Assembly: GCA_030035585.1 (NCBI GenBank)
Contig: CM057473.1
Coordinates: 6,746,501 to 6,810,500, forward strand
Direction of reading: 5' to 3'
DNA: 64,000 bases
DNA from: Dugong dugon
Taxonomy: Eukaryota; Chordata; Mammalia; Sirenia; Dugongidae
Below are positions 20,584 to 30,893 of the stretch, in pieces. The notes beneath the pieces are model-generated. The model saw only the letters and a program-made list of their open reading frames with translations. It was not told where the DNA came from and ran no database searches. The first letter of the stretch is position 1. Every line of letters starts with the position of its first letter. The position numbers and the translations under genes are program-made.

Positions 20584-21004
20584 GAAGATGGCACGACTTT
20601 GGTTCACTTACTTTGGACACCTCATCAGGAAAAACCAGTTACTTGAAAAGGACATTATTGTTGGTAAAGTAAGGGTCAGCGAAAATGAGAGAAACCTTCC
20701 ATGGGATGGACTCAAACAATGGATCATGAAGATGGCACAGGACTGGGCAATGTTTCATTCTATTGTATATAAGGTCACTATAAGTTGGAAGGAAACCCTG
20801 GTGGCACAGTTGTTAAGAGCTACAGGTGCTAACGAAAAGGTCAGCAGTTCGAATCCACCAGGCGCTCCCTGGAAACTGTATGGGGCAGTTCTACTCTGTC
20901 CTGTAAGGTTGCTACAGGGTCGCTATGAGTTGGAATCTACTTGGTGACAATGGGTTTTGGTTTTTATAAGTTGGAGCAGACTTGACAGCAACTAACAACA
21001 ATAT
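20584..21004 (+). mobile_element. RTE/BovB-type 3' end, interrupted by an AfroSINE
   Basis: AAGATGGCACGACTTTGGTT, TTGGACACCTCATCAGGAAA and GAAGATGGCACAGGACTGGG follow the RTE 3' end and finish GGTCACTATAAGTTGGA. After the SINE it resumes GCAGACTTGACAGCAACTAA and CAACAA. Only the non-coding 3' end is present. Confidence 0.85.
20790..20964 (+). mobile_element. AfroSINE, short subtype, inside RTE 3' end
   Basis: AAACCCTGGTGGCACAGTTG, CAGGCGCTCCCTGGAAACTG and GAATCTACTTGGTGACAATG. TATAAGTTGGA is duplicated exactly on both sides (20779-20789 and 20965-20975). A small internal duplication gives AAGGTTGCTA and then AGGGTCGCTA in tandem near the tail. Confidence 0.96.
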
Positions 21005-21193
21005 ACCTGTAACGACTAGGAAATAAGAAGAACATATTTTGCTTCTGAAGTTCCAAGAGTACATACTCTTGAGACAGTCCATTCTGTCATCTGTGTAAAA
21101 AGACAATAGGTCTGACTTGATATTTGCATGATAAAGGTGACTTATTTTTAAAGATTTTAAGCAGGAGTGGGTAAAATGGGTGGTCAGATGTGT

Positions 21194-21215
21194 GCGTACA
21201 CCCACACCCACACCC

Positions 21216-21248
<33 letters not shown>

Positions 21249-21252
21249 TACA
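21194..21252. repeat. CCCACA/CA microsatellite
   Basis: Four CCCACA units (ACACCCACACCCACACCCAC) lead into a pure CA run of about 20 bp. Confidence 0.95.
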
Positions 21253-21745
21253 TGCTGGAGAAAGTTTGCGTTCCCTTCTGTTTGTAAAGTCACTTTCTGC
21301 TGTTCTCAGAGACAGACTCTGACACAGAAGAAAGGAAGTAAGTGTAGTATTGAATTACTGCATGTCTACAGGAAGCACCAAAAAAGCCAGCATTTTTGGC
21401 AATGGAGGCTTTACAAAAGCCAGCTCAGGTGCTTCATTTTTGTGACCCAGATAACTCATAAGGGATTTGCTCTCACATATCCACATAAAAAGGAATTGTC
21501 TAGATTCTCAAGATGTGGTGTAAGAGAATGATATGCTCTTCAAGTGGGAAGGGGCCTAGGAGACTGCCAGTACAATGACCTCATTTACGGAAGAAATTCT
21601 GAGAGCTCCCTTATGATTAAATAAATCTGATTATTTTCTGCTTACCAAAACCTTTTCACATTTTATTGTAGAGCAACTAATTGTTTAACTTTAAAATGAT
21701 CTGTTTATTAATCTCGTAACAGGGATTTCTACTCAAATATAAACA

Positions 21746-21876
21746 TTATTGTTGTTAGCTGCCCTTGAGGTGGCCCAGACTCATGGCAACCCCATGCACC
21801 GTGGGATAGGACTGTGGTAATCCATAGGGTTTTCATTGGCTGATGTTTGACAGTAGATAACCAGGCCTTTCTTCAA
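21746..21876 (-). mobile_element. tRNA-Gly-SINE / RTE tail fragment
   Basis: TTATTGTTGTTAGCTGCCCT, GACTCATGGCAACCCCATGC, TCCATAGGGTTTTCATTGGC and AACCAGGCCTTTCTTC. Only the 3' half of the element is present. Confidence 0.8.
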
Positions 21877-21909
21877 AATATCAGCATTAATTCTGTTAAC
21901 TTACATATT

Positions 21910-21910
21910 T

Positions 21911-21942
<32 letters not shown>
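21910..21942. repeat. TA microsatellite
   Basis: ACATATATATATATATATAT continued to about 30 bp of alternating TA. Confidence 0.95.
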
Positions 21943-21943
<1 letters not shown>

Positions 21944-21945
<2 letters not shown>

Positions 21946-22110
21946 TCAGATACATCTGGGTTCAAATTCCAGCTAGGTTTGCACTAGCTGTGTGACCTTG
22001 GAGAACTCGCCTAATGTCTTTAATCCTTAGTTCACTTTACCTGTTAAATGGAGGACATTCTATCTAGCTTTTACTTTAACTGAGATAATGCATGTGGAGA
22101 AAAAAATAAT
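21944..22110 (+). mobile_element. MIR
   Basis: TGGGTTCAAATTCCAGCTAG, AGCTGTGTGACCTTGGAGAA, CTTAGTTCACTTTACCTGTT and AACTGAGATAATGCATGTGG follow the MIR consensus in order. Confidence 0.87.
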
Positions 22111-22150
22111 GTCGGACATGTTGTAAGTGTATCTGTGAAAGAGTTTTGTT

Positions 22151-23756
22151 AAGTAGAACATCAAGACGGGGCCACTTGGAGTCCTCATATTTATTCAAGC
22201 CACAGAATTTTGGTGGGAAAAAATCTGAACATCTAAATCACCTCGTGGCTCTAAGCTATACAGTTGTAAGAAAAGGAACTACTCTATTTAGAATTACATG
22301 AAACTACTTAGCATCATTCACACTGAAGGAATGAAAAATAACCTTTGTACACAGAACAGAGGTAAATTTTATCAATGCTACTACTAGCTTTCTTTTCAAT
22401 GCACTCACCATGAAAACATAAAATTGGGAATCTAGTAAGCCATTTCTTTCCATTCTTCTAAGAACTTCTAGAAACTGTATCCTTGGATGTTAAGAGAGGG
22501 TCCTAATAAAGCTTATTATCAGGTTGGATCAATGCAAGAAACAGAGCCAAGTATATTTTAAAAGACAGCAGATAGAAAGGACATTTAATAAATGTAGTCA
22601 CCCTCTTACGATCTGTATTCAGGACTCATCATGGCAAATAGATGCAATCTACCCTCAATAATCTGTTTTAAAAGTACTTTGGAGACTCATGTACAAAAGC
22701 AAGAGAAGAAAACATGTTAGTCATTGGGATTAAAAAAACAATATACTAGAACAAAGGGCTTTATCTGAGTCATCACTAAAGAAAGACCTGGATTTCATGA
22801 AGAATATTGGTGAGTGTATCTACTAGAAAGAGGAAATAATTAAGACAGAGTTAGGACATTGCAAAAAAAAAAAAAAACTTCATCCAATGGAAGAAAACCC
22901 GGTAATTGTTTTGCCGGAAGAGATCCAAGCAGGGCCTGTTGAAGAAGAAAAGAACAAGCTCAGGTGTATAGTGTTGACCTCTCTTTAGCACTCCCCAGGT
23001 TTTAAACGCAACTGTCCTTTTCAAACTGATCAAAAATCAGCCTTGCAAATCCAACCATCCACTTCATTATACTGAGAAATGCAATTACTTGTGTCTGTGT
23101 CATAGGTTAACTTAAAGGGTTCTGAGATGACTTGAAGGAATTACTTTGCCCAAGCAGGAATTTATCAATGCATGAAAAATGAAGGCGTGCGTCCAGAATG
23201 CACAGGTTCCTTGCGTCCATGGCTTCAATGTCACTCAAGCCAGACACTCCAGGAATAGATTTGTAATAAAATCAATGGGAGACAGAAGCCAAGTATCACT
23301 GCTCGTGACAGCCTGTCAAATCAAAAACTCATTTATACGTGTGACAGGTGATCCATCTCAAAACACCTGACAGGCAACAATTATTCTCTGGCCACTGATG
23401 CTTTCTGTGCGGTTATCTCAGACCCTCCCCCCTTGGGCCAAGGCGCAAAGCAGACTGGGAACATTTTTCATGCAAGCTAAGAGAAATGAGAGCTGCTTTT
23501 CCCTGCACAGCACGGAGGGTCGGTACAATTCTGGGCTCCATTCCATCTTCTTTGTTCAAAGCTAAAGACACTGTCTTGCTGGCAGCTTGATGGTAGATCA
23601 TCTGACTACGGGGTAACAGGACAGCTTCCCCTTCTACCCTAGCCGTTTAAAAAGGTTCCTTTTGTACTAGTACATAAGGAATTAACTAACTTCTGCTTTA
23701 ATCCTGACTCAGATTCAGTTTTTTTCCCACTATATGTAATAATAATAATAAATTTT
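22151..23756. other. single-copy sequence, nothing recognised
   Basis: About 1.6 kb with no recognised repeat apart from a short A run at 22,862-22,876. No coding exon supported. Confidence 0.45.
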
Positions 23757-23947
23757 AAAAAATGTTGCTGTCAATTCAATTCCCACCCCATGTTTTACAG
23801 AGTACAACTGCTCCATAGGGTTTTCTTGGCTGTAATTTTTATGGAAGCAGATCACCAGGCCTTTTTTCCATGGCACGGCTGGGTGGGTTTAAACTGTCAG
23901 CCTTTGGATTAGTAGTTGAGCATAAGCCGTTTATGCCACGCAGGGAC
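23757..23947 (-). mobile_element. AfroSINE, diverged
   Basis: GTTGCTGTCAATTCAATTCC, CAACTGCTCCATAGGGTTTT, TGGAAGCAGATCACCAGGCC and TTTATGCCACGCAGGGACC. Between the long and CCCAGA subtypes; more diverged than most copies here. Confidence 0.85.
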
Positions 23948-24076
23948 CTTATATGGAATAGCCCTGCCCCCCGCTGAAAAAAAATGATAAGCTGCACTCA
24001 TTGTAGTAGAGATCAGAACAACTGCTGATTGGTGACTAAAATTATAAAATAATGCATATAATATTTTATATGCTAT

Positions 24077-24234
24077 ACCAAACCCATTGCTGTTGAGTCG
24101 ATTCCAACTCATAGCAACCCTATAGGACAGAGAGGAACTGCCTTCATAGGTTTCCAAGGAGCGGCTGGTGGATTTGAACTGCCGAACTTTTGGTTAGCAG
24201 CCGAGCTCCTAACCACTGTACCACCAGGGCTCTT
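24077..24234 (-). mobile_element. AfroSINE, short subtype, in TA-rich DNA
   Basis: CCAAACCCATTGCTGTTGAG, AACCCTATAGGACAGAGAGG, GGAGCGGCTGGTGGATTTGA, ending ACTGTACCACCAGGGCTCT. TTTATATG(A)TATA-like sequence occurs on both sides. Confidence 0.94.
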
Positions 24235-24270
24235 TATATGATATAGAATATAATAAATACATATTTATAT

Positions 24271-24436
24271 AAACCCATTGCTGTTGAGTTGATTCTGACT
24301 CTTATCGATCTTTGTGGATCTCTGTAGGACAGAGTAGAACTGCCCCATGGGGTTTCCAAGGAGCAGCTGGTGGATTCAAACTGCCGATCTTTTGGTTAGC
24401 ATCTGAGCTATTAACCACTGAGTCACCAGGGCTCCT
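24271..24436 (-). mobile_element. AfroSINE, short subtype
   Basis: AAACCCATTGCTGTTGAGTT, TGTAGGACAGAGTAGAACTG, GGAGCAGCTGGTGGATTCAA, CACTGAGTCACCAGGGCTCC. Only about 36 bp of TA-rich sequence separates it from the previous copy in the same orientation. Confidence 0.94.
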
Positions 24437-26329
24437 GTGTATTTCTAGAATATATAATGTTTTGATGCTCTTAAGGATAAAAATTAATGATTTAAAATAT
24501 AAAAATAAAATTGATCTGTATATGTTATCACTAAATTGATTGGGGCTGACTCTTTCCCCAAATTTTACTTCGATCTCCATCAGTTAAACCAACAATCTAA
24601 GAACCACTGTAATGTGATCTAAGAAGACTGGAATGTGGTGCCCATCCTTGGAGTTAAATTCTTATAGACTATCAAGCGCTTTGAGAATCAGTTACTTAAT
24701 TTCAAATTTCTGAAGCTTGCAGATGTATGGGTATGTGTTTACATAAAATTATTTAATAAATATGACTATAATTACAAATTGCCTACAATATTTAAAGTAG
24801 TGAAAATTGAGCACTATCCTTTATTTCAAGAGACATATCTAAGAATTGGAAACATATACAAATGGATGAATTACATTTATCATAAGATAACTAAATATAC
24901 AAATTTGGCCATTTCTAATTTTCTTTACTTAATCTGTCCATCATGGAAGAGGCAGATTAAGTGAAGAAAGAATGATTTGGGGCATCCTGGGGAGAATTAG
25001 AGCTTATACTCTAAATATGAGAAAATTTAAGCAAAGACCTGCAGGCAAGAGAAGGAAGACATGGACCCTCCAACCTTCAGAACGGAAGATTCATGCCGTG
25101 AAAAGAATCACGCTAGTAGATAAAAATGAGCAAACAAAGTAAACTGTTGGGAAATTTCAAAGGTGATAAAGTCTATCTACTGGCAGGGTGATCAAAAGTT
25201 ATTAGTGTAGAAATCACAGTTGCATGGTCAAGGAGTATTTGGGAAATGTCCTAGCTGTTGTTTTGAAAACTTGAGTGAAATTATTAGCATCAGAGAAACT
25301 ATTAAAAAAAAGAGATTTACATTAATTCAGATCTGGGGTAATATGATAAAAACCAGTTTCCCTTGGATCGATTCTGATAAGAAAGGGATAATAACGTTGG
25401 TCCCACGTGGAGAAGATGAGAAAACTAAGCAGATGCATCAAAGGACTTCCAGCGATGTGAGATGTGAAGGCAGGGACCAACAGCGAAGCAAGCTGTGTCA
25501 CAGAGAAGGGGACAGAGAAGATGGCTCAACGGGCAAGGAGTTTCACAGCGCTCTGAGCTGGTGGTAAGAAATCAGGCAAAAACATATAAATTAGTCAATC
25601 ACCCGGGTGCAAGAGAGCAAAGACCCAAGAAACTCAAGAGCTTCCTAAGCCACAGGGTGACCTTACATCCTGTTGGCCCAGGACCCAGCCTCCATTTATG
25701 CCTATTTGACCAGCACTCAGAAATGCTCTGATTTGGAAGATAAATCAGGTTTCCAGCAGAGCGAATGTAGAAGAAGCTTTCTTTCACACCTGTCTCTAGA
25801 CAGAATCTACTATAAAATTACTAGCTATAGCCAGATTAATTTGTTACTTGGAGATGCATTTTTTGTTGCTGTTGTTAAAGCTTTCTACTAGCCATGAAAA
25901 GCTAATTGTATCATAATCCAAGAAACTAACAAACCCAGCCACCTTTTCTTGTCTCTGAAAAAATCACAACTTCTAAAGGAACCAATCCCTAATGCATGAT
26001 ATGTTTTATCCAGCTGCCCCATGTTATTCAGAAAGCAGAGCCCTCACAATGGTTAATTCATGGATTCACAAAAGACTTGATGCTTTTGGGTACCACTTAC
26101 CTGTAACAGCGATGATGATGTTTCATAGCTTGACAATTATGGGATGGCAATCATTGAGACAGAACCCAAAATTACTTCCTAAGATAACATTTCAAGTTTG
26201 GGAAAGTGTTTCCTGGCTTTAAGCGGTAGATGTTTCTCTTAAGGCAGTATCATCCACAGGTGGAATTTTAATGAGGCACGCTTTTGTCAGATTTAAAATT
26301 GATCTCTAAAAGTATACCCGTTATTCCAT
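24437..26329. other. single-copy sequence, nothing recognised
   Basis: About 1.9 kb without a recognised repeat. A frame of 115 codons at 25220-25567 has no family resemblance and no supporting signals. Confidence 0.45.
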
Positions 26330-26745
26330 TGATTTAATAATAATTATGGTTGCTATGCATTACATTTTCATAGTGATTTACAAAGATCATTTTCATATAC
26401 ATCATTACCTTTGAGTCTTATAAAGACTCTGGAATGTTGAGAAAAGAAAAAAAAACTAGGAGTCAATGGTAGCGCAAGAGGTTAAGTATTCGACTACAAG
26501 CTGAAAGGTTGGTGGCTCAAACCCACCCAGAGACACCTCAGAAGACAGGCTAACTGCTTCTGAAAAGTCACAACTTTGAAAAGCCTATGGAACAATTCTA
26601 CTCTGCACACGTGGGGCCTCCGCGAGTTGACAGCAACTAACATCAACGTAATTATCTCTATTTTACCAAACAAAAGCCTACTGCTTAGAAAGATTAAATG
26701 ATTGATCCGGGTCACTCTGGAACTAAAACAAGTTCTTGTTGTTGT
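26330..26745 (-). mobile_element. MIR, split by an AfroSINE
   Basis: The left part (TTTCATAGTGATTTACAAAG, ATATACATCATTACCTTTGA) and right part (TCTCTATTTTACCAAACAAA, AGATTAAATGATTGATCCGG, GTCACTCTGGAACTAAAAC) join into antisense MIR order when the SINE at 26457-26643 is set aside. Confidence 0.7.
26457..26643 (+). mobile_element. AfroSINE, CCCAGA-module subtype, in MIR
   Basis: AGGAGTCAATGGTAGCGCAA, AAACCCACCCAGAGACACCT, AAAAGCCTATGGAACAATTC and GCGAGTTGACAGCAACTAAC. Confidence 0.9.
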
Positions 26746-28586
26746 TTTCCCAATATACAATTCTGCCTTTCTATTCTCATTAGATCTCTTTATGTGCTGT
26801 ACATAAACTTGCATTTCAGTAACTGTCATAATTTGGGCAGAGTTGTGCTAAAATTGACCTTCTGTCATCCATAAGGCAAAGCTCGTGAAGAATTTTAATG
26901 AAGTGCATGGAAACTTCTGATTACCTTAAAACACACCCATTTCATACACAAACAATTATATGTGAATTACACATATATTTTTAAAGCAATTCCTCTGAGA
27001 TCAGCTACAGGCAAATGTTCTAAGCCTCTGTTTATTGTACTGATTTGAAAGTAAGAGCATTAAAAATTTTTTTATCTTTCAGCTAATTCACTGGTCTTCC
27101 CCTAACCCTATCTAGTTAACCTGAATTACGTATCCAGTAAGTGAATGGATACATAAATATTAGGATATTTCCCTTCCAATAGAGCAAGGTTGTTTTCCTT
27201 TCTCTGTTTATCTTCCTTCTGCTGCATCCTCTTTGTTTAACAGAGGGGGGTAAGAAAGAAAACAAGTAGGAGAAAAAGGAAGAGGGGAAGGAGGAGGATT
27301 AGAAGAAGAGGAAGGAGAGAAAGAAAGAGTTTAATTGATCAACTGATTGATTCCCACTGAAGATAAAAAAAGAGCCTTGACCCGTAGGAAGGTCATTATT
27401 TATGGCTGAAGAGACCTTCTAGAGTGCCCCAGTCACATGCACTATACTGTGAGCATGCCCCCTGGAGTTGTCCATGGGTGGCCCTAAATAGTAATATAAT
27501 CATTATTCACTTGGCGTATAAACAGTCCCAACTAAGCACACACACAGCGATAGCCTTGTGTTCAGATCATCTGGCTAAACGCCGTTGATCCTCAAAGTTG
27601 CATGGCATGCTAGGTGCACATACAGTGAAGTAATATGTGTGTATACAAAGGAGAAGTGGCCTCTACCCTCAATTTTACGTGTCTCTTTACGGCCATTTTC
27701 ATGGGCCAGATGTCATTCACAACCAGAGTGTGAGGGAGGGATCCGTACGTGCTCACACACAATGAGGATGCGTCACTTTATACAGAAGAGCAGGAAATTG
27801 GAACATTGAGTAGGATGTATTGCGCTAAGTGCTACTACAATGAGAGAGGGAATTATTCCGCTCAGATCTCGAGGAAACGTACTAAAAAAATTAAACAAAT
27901 AAAGCACCTGTTCTTCCTTTCCCCCGTAAAACAATCACTCTTCCTGCTATAAATTTAAGTTTAGTAAATGCTACTGATGAGGTTGTTTACATTTGTACTG
28001 TCACTTTCACACCGTGACTGCCACAAACAGGAATGGGTGTGCTTCACAATACAACCCAGCATGGAGCCTGCACAATGCCTTTGGAAGTCCATACATCATA
28101 TGGCATTGAGCAAAGTGAAGAAAAGATTGCAGAGCAGCCATGTTTAATTAGCCATAATGGACGTTTTAGCTACAGCTAAATCATCAACACACCACCAGCT
28201 GCTCAAATGGTATCCATTCAGCGTACATTTATGCAGTGCCTACTGCGTACTTAGGACAAAACTTGCTTTTAGTGGTGCCCTAGGATTTCACAGGTTGAGA
28301 GGGCTGTGCCTTTTAGGAAATTACTTCACAATGATGGAGAATAGCAAACCATGCCTGAAAGAGTTAATGCACCCTCTGGAAGTAATTTTCTCACCTCACT
28401 CATAAGAAATTTCAAATAACAGTGGACATGCGCACTTATGTAACACCAAATTTATAATTTCACCATCCCTCAAGTGACCATGGCAACCATAGGGATCCTG
28501 GCCTTTTCCAGATGGAACAAAGAGAAAACACCTCTTACTCTAATAAACTCAAAGATTTTGTCTACTCAAGCTATATATATATATAT
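26746..28586. other. single-copy sequence with a purine-rich patch
   Basis: No repeat family recognised except a GA-rich stretch at 27,246-27,332 (AGAGGGGAAGGAGGAGGATT). A weak L2-like motif near 28.2 kb was too diverged to call. Confidence 0.4.
27246..27332. repeat. GA-rich low-complexity tract
   Basis: Nearly pure purine over about 85 bp (GGGGTAAGAAAGAAAACAAG, GGAAGAGGGGAAGGAGGAGG, AAGAGGAAGGAGAGAAAGAA). Confidence 0.85.
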
Positions 28587-28770
28587 AAAACCCAACCCAA
28601 CCCAACCCATTGCTGCTGAGTCGATTCCGACTCACAGCCACCCTATAGGACAGAGCAGAATTGCCCCATAGGGTTTCCAAGGAGCACCTGGTGGATTCGA
28701 ACTGCCAACCTTTTGGTTAGCAGCCATAGCTCTTAACCACTGTGCCACCAGTGTTTATATATATATATAA
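28571..28770 (-). mobile_element. AfroSINE, short subtype, inside a TA microsatellite
   Basis: The SINE proper (28587-28754) is bounded by TATATATATATATA on both sides, so it entered a TA repeat. Its tail has become AACCC repeated four times. Body TAGGACAGAGCAGAATTGCC and CACCTGGTGGATTCGAACTG; head CTTAACCACTGTGCCACCAG. Confidence 0.94.
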
Positions 28771-29603
28771 AATAGTTGGCTTCCTATTTAGAAATGAATC
28801 AAATTCCAAAATCTATGTGTAGCATTATTATATTAAAACCTGAAACCTAATATTTTGTATAAAAAATAGTATCAATCATAATTTCAAGTTGTGAGGACTG
28901 TGTTCTTCAATCACTATATAAAGGAAAAACTGTGTATAGTCAATGAAAGTCCTGCAAAAGACCCAAAGTCTAGAATATATGCATTTGCATATACATTCCA
29001 TATGCTTGTAAGTATTTATCACATTTACAATATTATAAACACACAGATCCAGGGAGACAGCTCATATTCAGAAATGAAGATACTTCAGAGTTTTCCTGCT
29101 TAGACATTTCAGTGGCTCTGTTAAATACTAACGTGCCAGTTCTTGTTCACAGTCATCTTTTTTCTCTGCTGTAAACTGTTTCATCAAGCCCTCCAACTTT
29201 TCATTAGTCTATATTTTTCTAGGTCTTTCAATTGCTTTTAGTAGACTATTACGAAGCCATCACTAACGGATTGCCAAACCCCTTGAAGAATAAATTGCCT
29301 TTCTTGCCAAGGCTAAGAATCCATTAAAATCTTTGAGGCTTTCTTTTCATAAGTTTCAGCTTTATGCATTGACTCTTTCAGGCTCATTGAATTACTGAAC
29401 TATTTAGATGGTTCCTTCTCCTCACCACCCTCTCTCCCTTGCCTCTCTCCCTCCTCCTGTGGGTAAGTAATCATTCTGCGTGGAACCAAGAGGAGTCAGA
29501 GTGCTAACCCACAGTAACTACTCCAACCACATAAATCGGTGTTCTTTCTCCAAGCTTGGACAAAAGAGAGTCTCCCTTTTTGTTCTCTGTCCCTAAGGGT
29601 AGA
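28771..29603. other. single-copy sequence, nothing recognised
   Basis: AT-rich, no family recognised. Confidence 0.4.
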
Positions 29604-29808
29604 CGGTTGTTGAGTGCCTCAGAGCCGATTCCAACGGATGGCAACCCCATGTGACAGAGTAAACCGCCCAGTATGGTTTTCTTGGTTGTAATCTTTGTGG
29701 AAGCGGGTTGCTAGGTCTTCTCTCCCATAGAGCCTCTAGGAGGGGTCAAACCACCAACCTTTTGATTAGCAGCCAAGCGCTTAAATGTTTGCACCACCTG
29801 GGCTCTTT
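29604..29808 (-). mobile_element. AfroSINE, long-type middle, diverged
   Basis: GAGCCGATTCCAACGGATGG, CTTGGTTGTAATCTTTGTGG, CCAACCTTTTGATTAGCAGC, GTTTGCACCACCTGGGCTC. Confidence 0.88.
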
Positions 29809-29930
29809 GGGAGTAGACTGAGGCAGGGGAAATTCTAATAGGGACAAGGTCTCCAGCATCAGTGACTCACATGTTATTATGGCTTTCTGTCACACTTAGA
29901 ATAAAATTCCAACTCTTCAGCATGTCCTAT

Positions 29931-30102
29931 GGAGCCCTGGTGGTGCAGTAGTTAAGAGTTTGGCTGCTAACCAAAGGTGGGCAGTTCGAATCCACCAGCC
30001 GCTCCTTGGAAACTCTATGAGGCACTTCTGCTGTATCCAATAGGGTGATTATCAGCTGGAGTTGACTTGACAGCAATGAGTTTGGTTTGGTTTTTGGTTT
30101 AT
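29931..30102 (+). mobile_element. AfroSINE, short subtype, first of a tandem pair
   Basis: GGAGCCCTGGTGGTGCAGTA, TGCTAACCAAAGGTGGGCAG, CCGCTCCTTGGAAACTCTAT, then a GTTTGGTTTGGTTTTTGGTT tail joined directly to the next SINE. Confidence 0.95.
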
Positions 30103-30316
30103 GGAGTCCCTGGCTGGTACAAACAGTTAATGTGCTTGGCTGCTAACCAAAAGACTGAAGGCTCAGGTTCACCCCGAGGCACCATGGAAGAAAGACCTGG
30201 TGATCTACTTTAGAAAAAACTAGCCATTGAAAACTCTAAGGAGCACAAATCTACTCTGACACACATGGGGCCACCATGAGTCAGAATGACTCAATGGCAA
30301 CTTTTTTTTTTTTAAA
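30103..30316 (+). mobile_element. AfroSINE, CCCAGA/CCCCGA subtype, second of a tandem pair
   Basis: GGAGTCCCTGGCTGGTACAA, TTCACCCCGAGGCACCATGG, CTACTCTGACACACATGGGG and GACTCAATGGCAACTTTTTT. CATGTCCTAT precedes the first SINE (29921-29930) and follows this one (30317-30326), so one outer target duplication encloses both. Confidence 0.95.
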
Positions 30317-30731
30317 CATGTCCTATGAGGTCCTATGGTCCCTGGCTCTAGCTTCCCTCTCTGCCCACATGTCAGAGCACACTCTCCTCCAGATCCGTCG
30401 GCAATGACTTCCTTCTGTTCCTGGATAGCCCAGCACTTGGCCCTTCAAGACATTGACACTAACTGTTTTGACTCCTTCTCAGCTCCTGTCAGCTACTCCG
30501 AGATGCCTTTCCAAACCACCCAATTTAAAGTCCCCATCCCCCCATTACCCTACCATTCTGTTTACTTCTTTCATGCCAACATCCACACTTCTTTTAAATT
30601 CATTATTTATTTGAACCCTTATCCCTCAATTAGAAGCCAAGTCCCCCAAAGGCATGAGTCTTCACTCATGACTGTATCACACAACCTGGAATAGTATCTG
30701 TAAAAGAGGCACCTACTAAATATTTGTGGAG

Positions 30732-30808
30732 TGTCTTAGGTATCTAGTGCTGCTATAACAGAAATACCACAAGTGGGTGGCTCCAACAAACCGAATTATT
30801 CTCTCACA
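30732..30808 (-). mobile_element. truncated LTR of the ~520 bp family
   Basis: Fossil fragment: CTTAGGTATCTAGTGCTGCT and ATAACAGAAATACCACAAGT match the antisense 3' end of the LTR family. It stops where a SINE tail begins. Confidence 0.75.
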
Positions 30809-30809
30809 G

Positions 30810-30893
30810 CATAGCTCTCATCTGTAACACATGGGTCGGCATCAATCGGAATTGACTCAGTGGCAATGAGTTTGGCTTTTTCTTGTTGTTGCT
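30810..30893 (+). mobile_element. AfroSINE 3'-end fragment
   Basis: CATCTGTAACACATGGGTCG, AATCGGAATTGACTCAGTGG and CAATGAGTTTGGC; head and body are missing. Confidence 0.75.

Larger units (their letters stand above)
29866..30726 (+). mobile_element. L2 LINE, split by a SINE pair
   Basis: CACTTAGAATAAAATTCCAA before the SINEs, and after them TCCCTGGCTCTAGCTTCCCT, CTGTTCCTGGATAGCCCAGC and TCCCCCAAAGGCATGAGTCT, ending CACCTACTAAATATTTGTGG, the L2 3' end. Confidence 0.78.

Noticed and set aside
28587-28615. Interstitial telomeric repeat
   Set aside because: The unit is AACCC, not AACCCT, and only four copies occur as a SINE tail.
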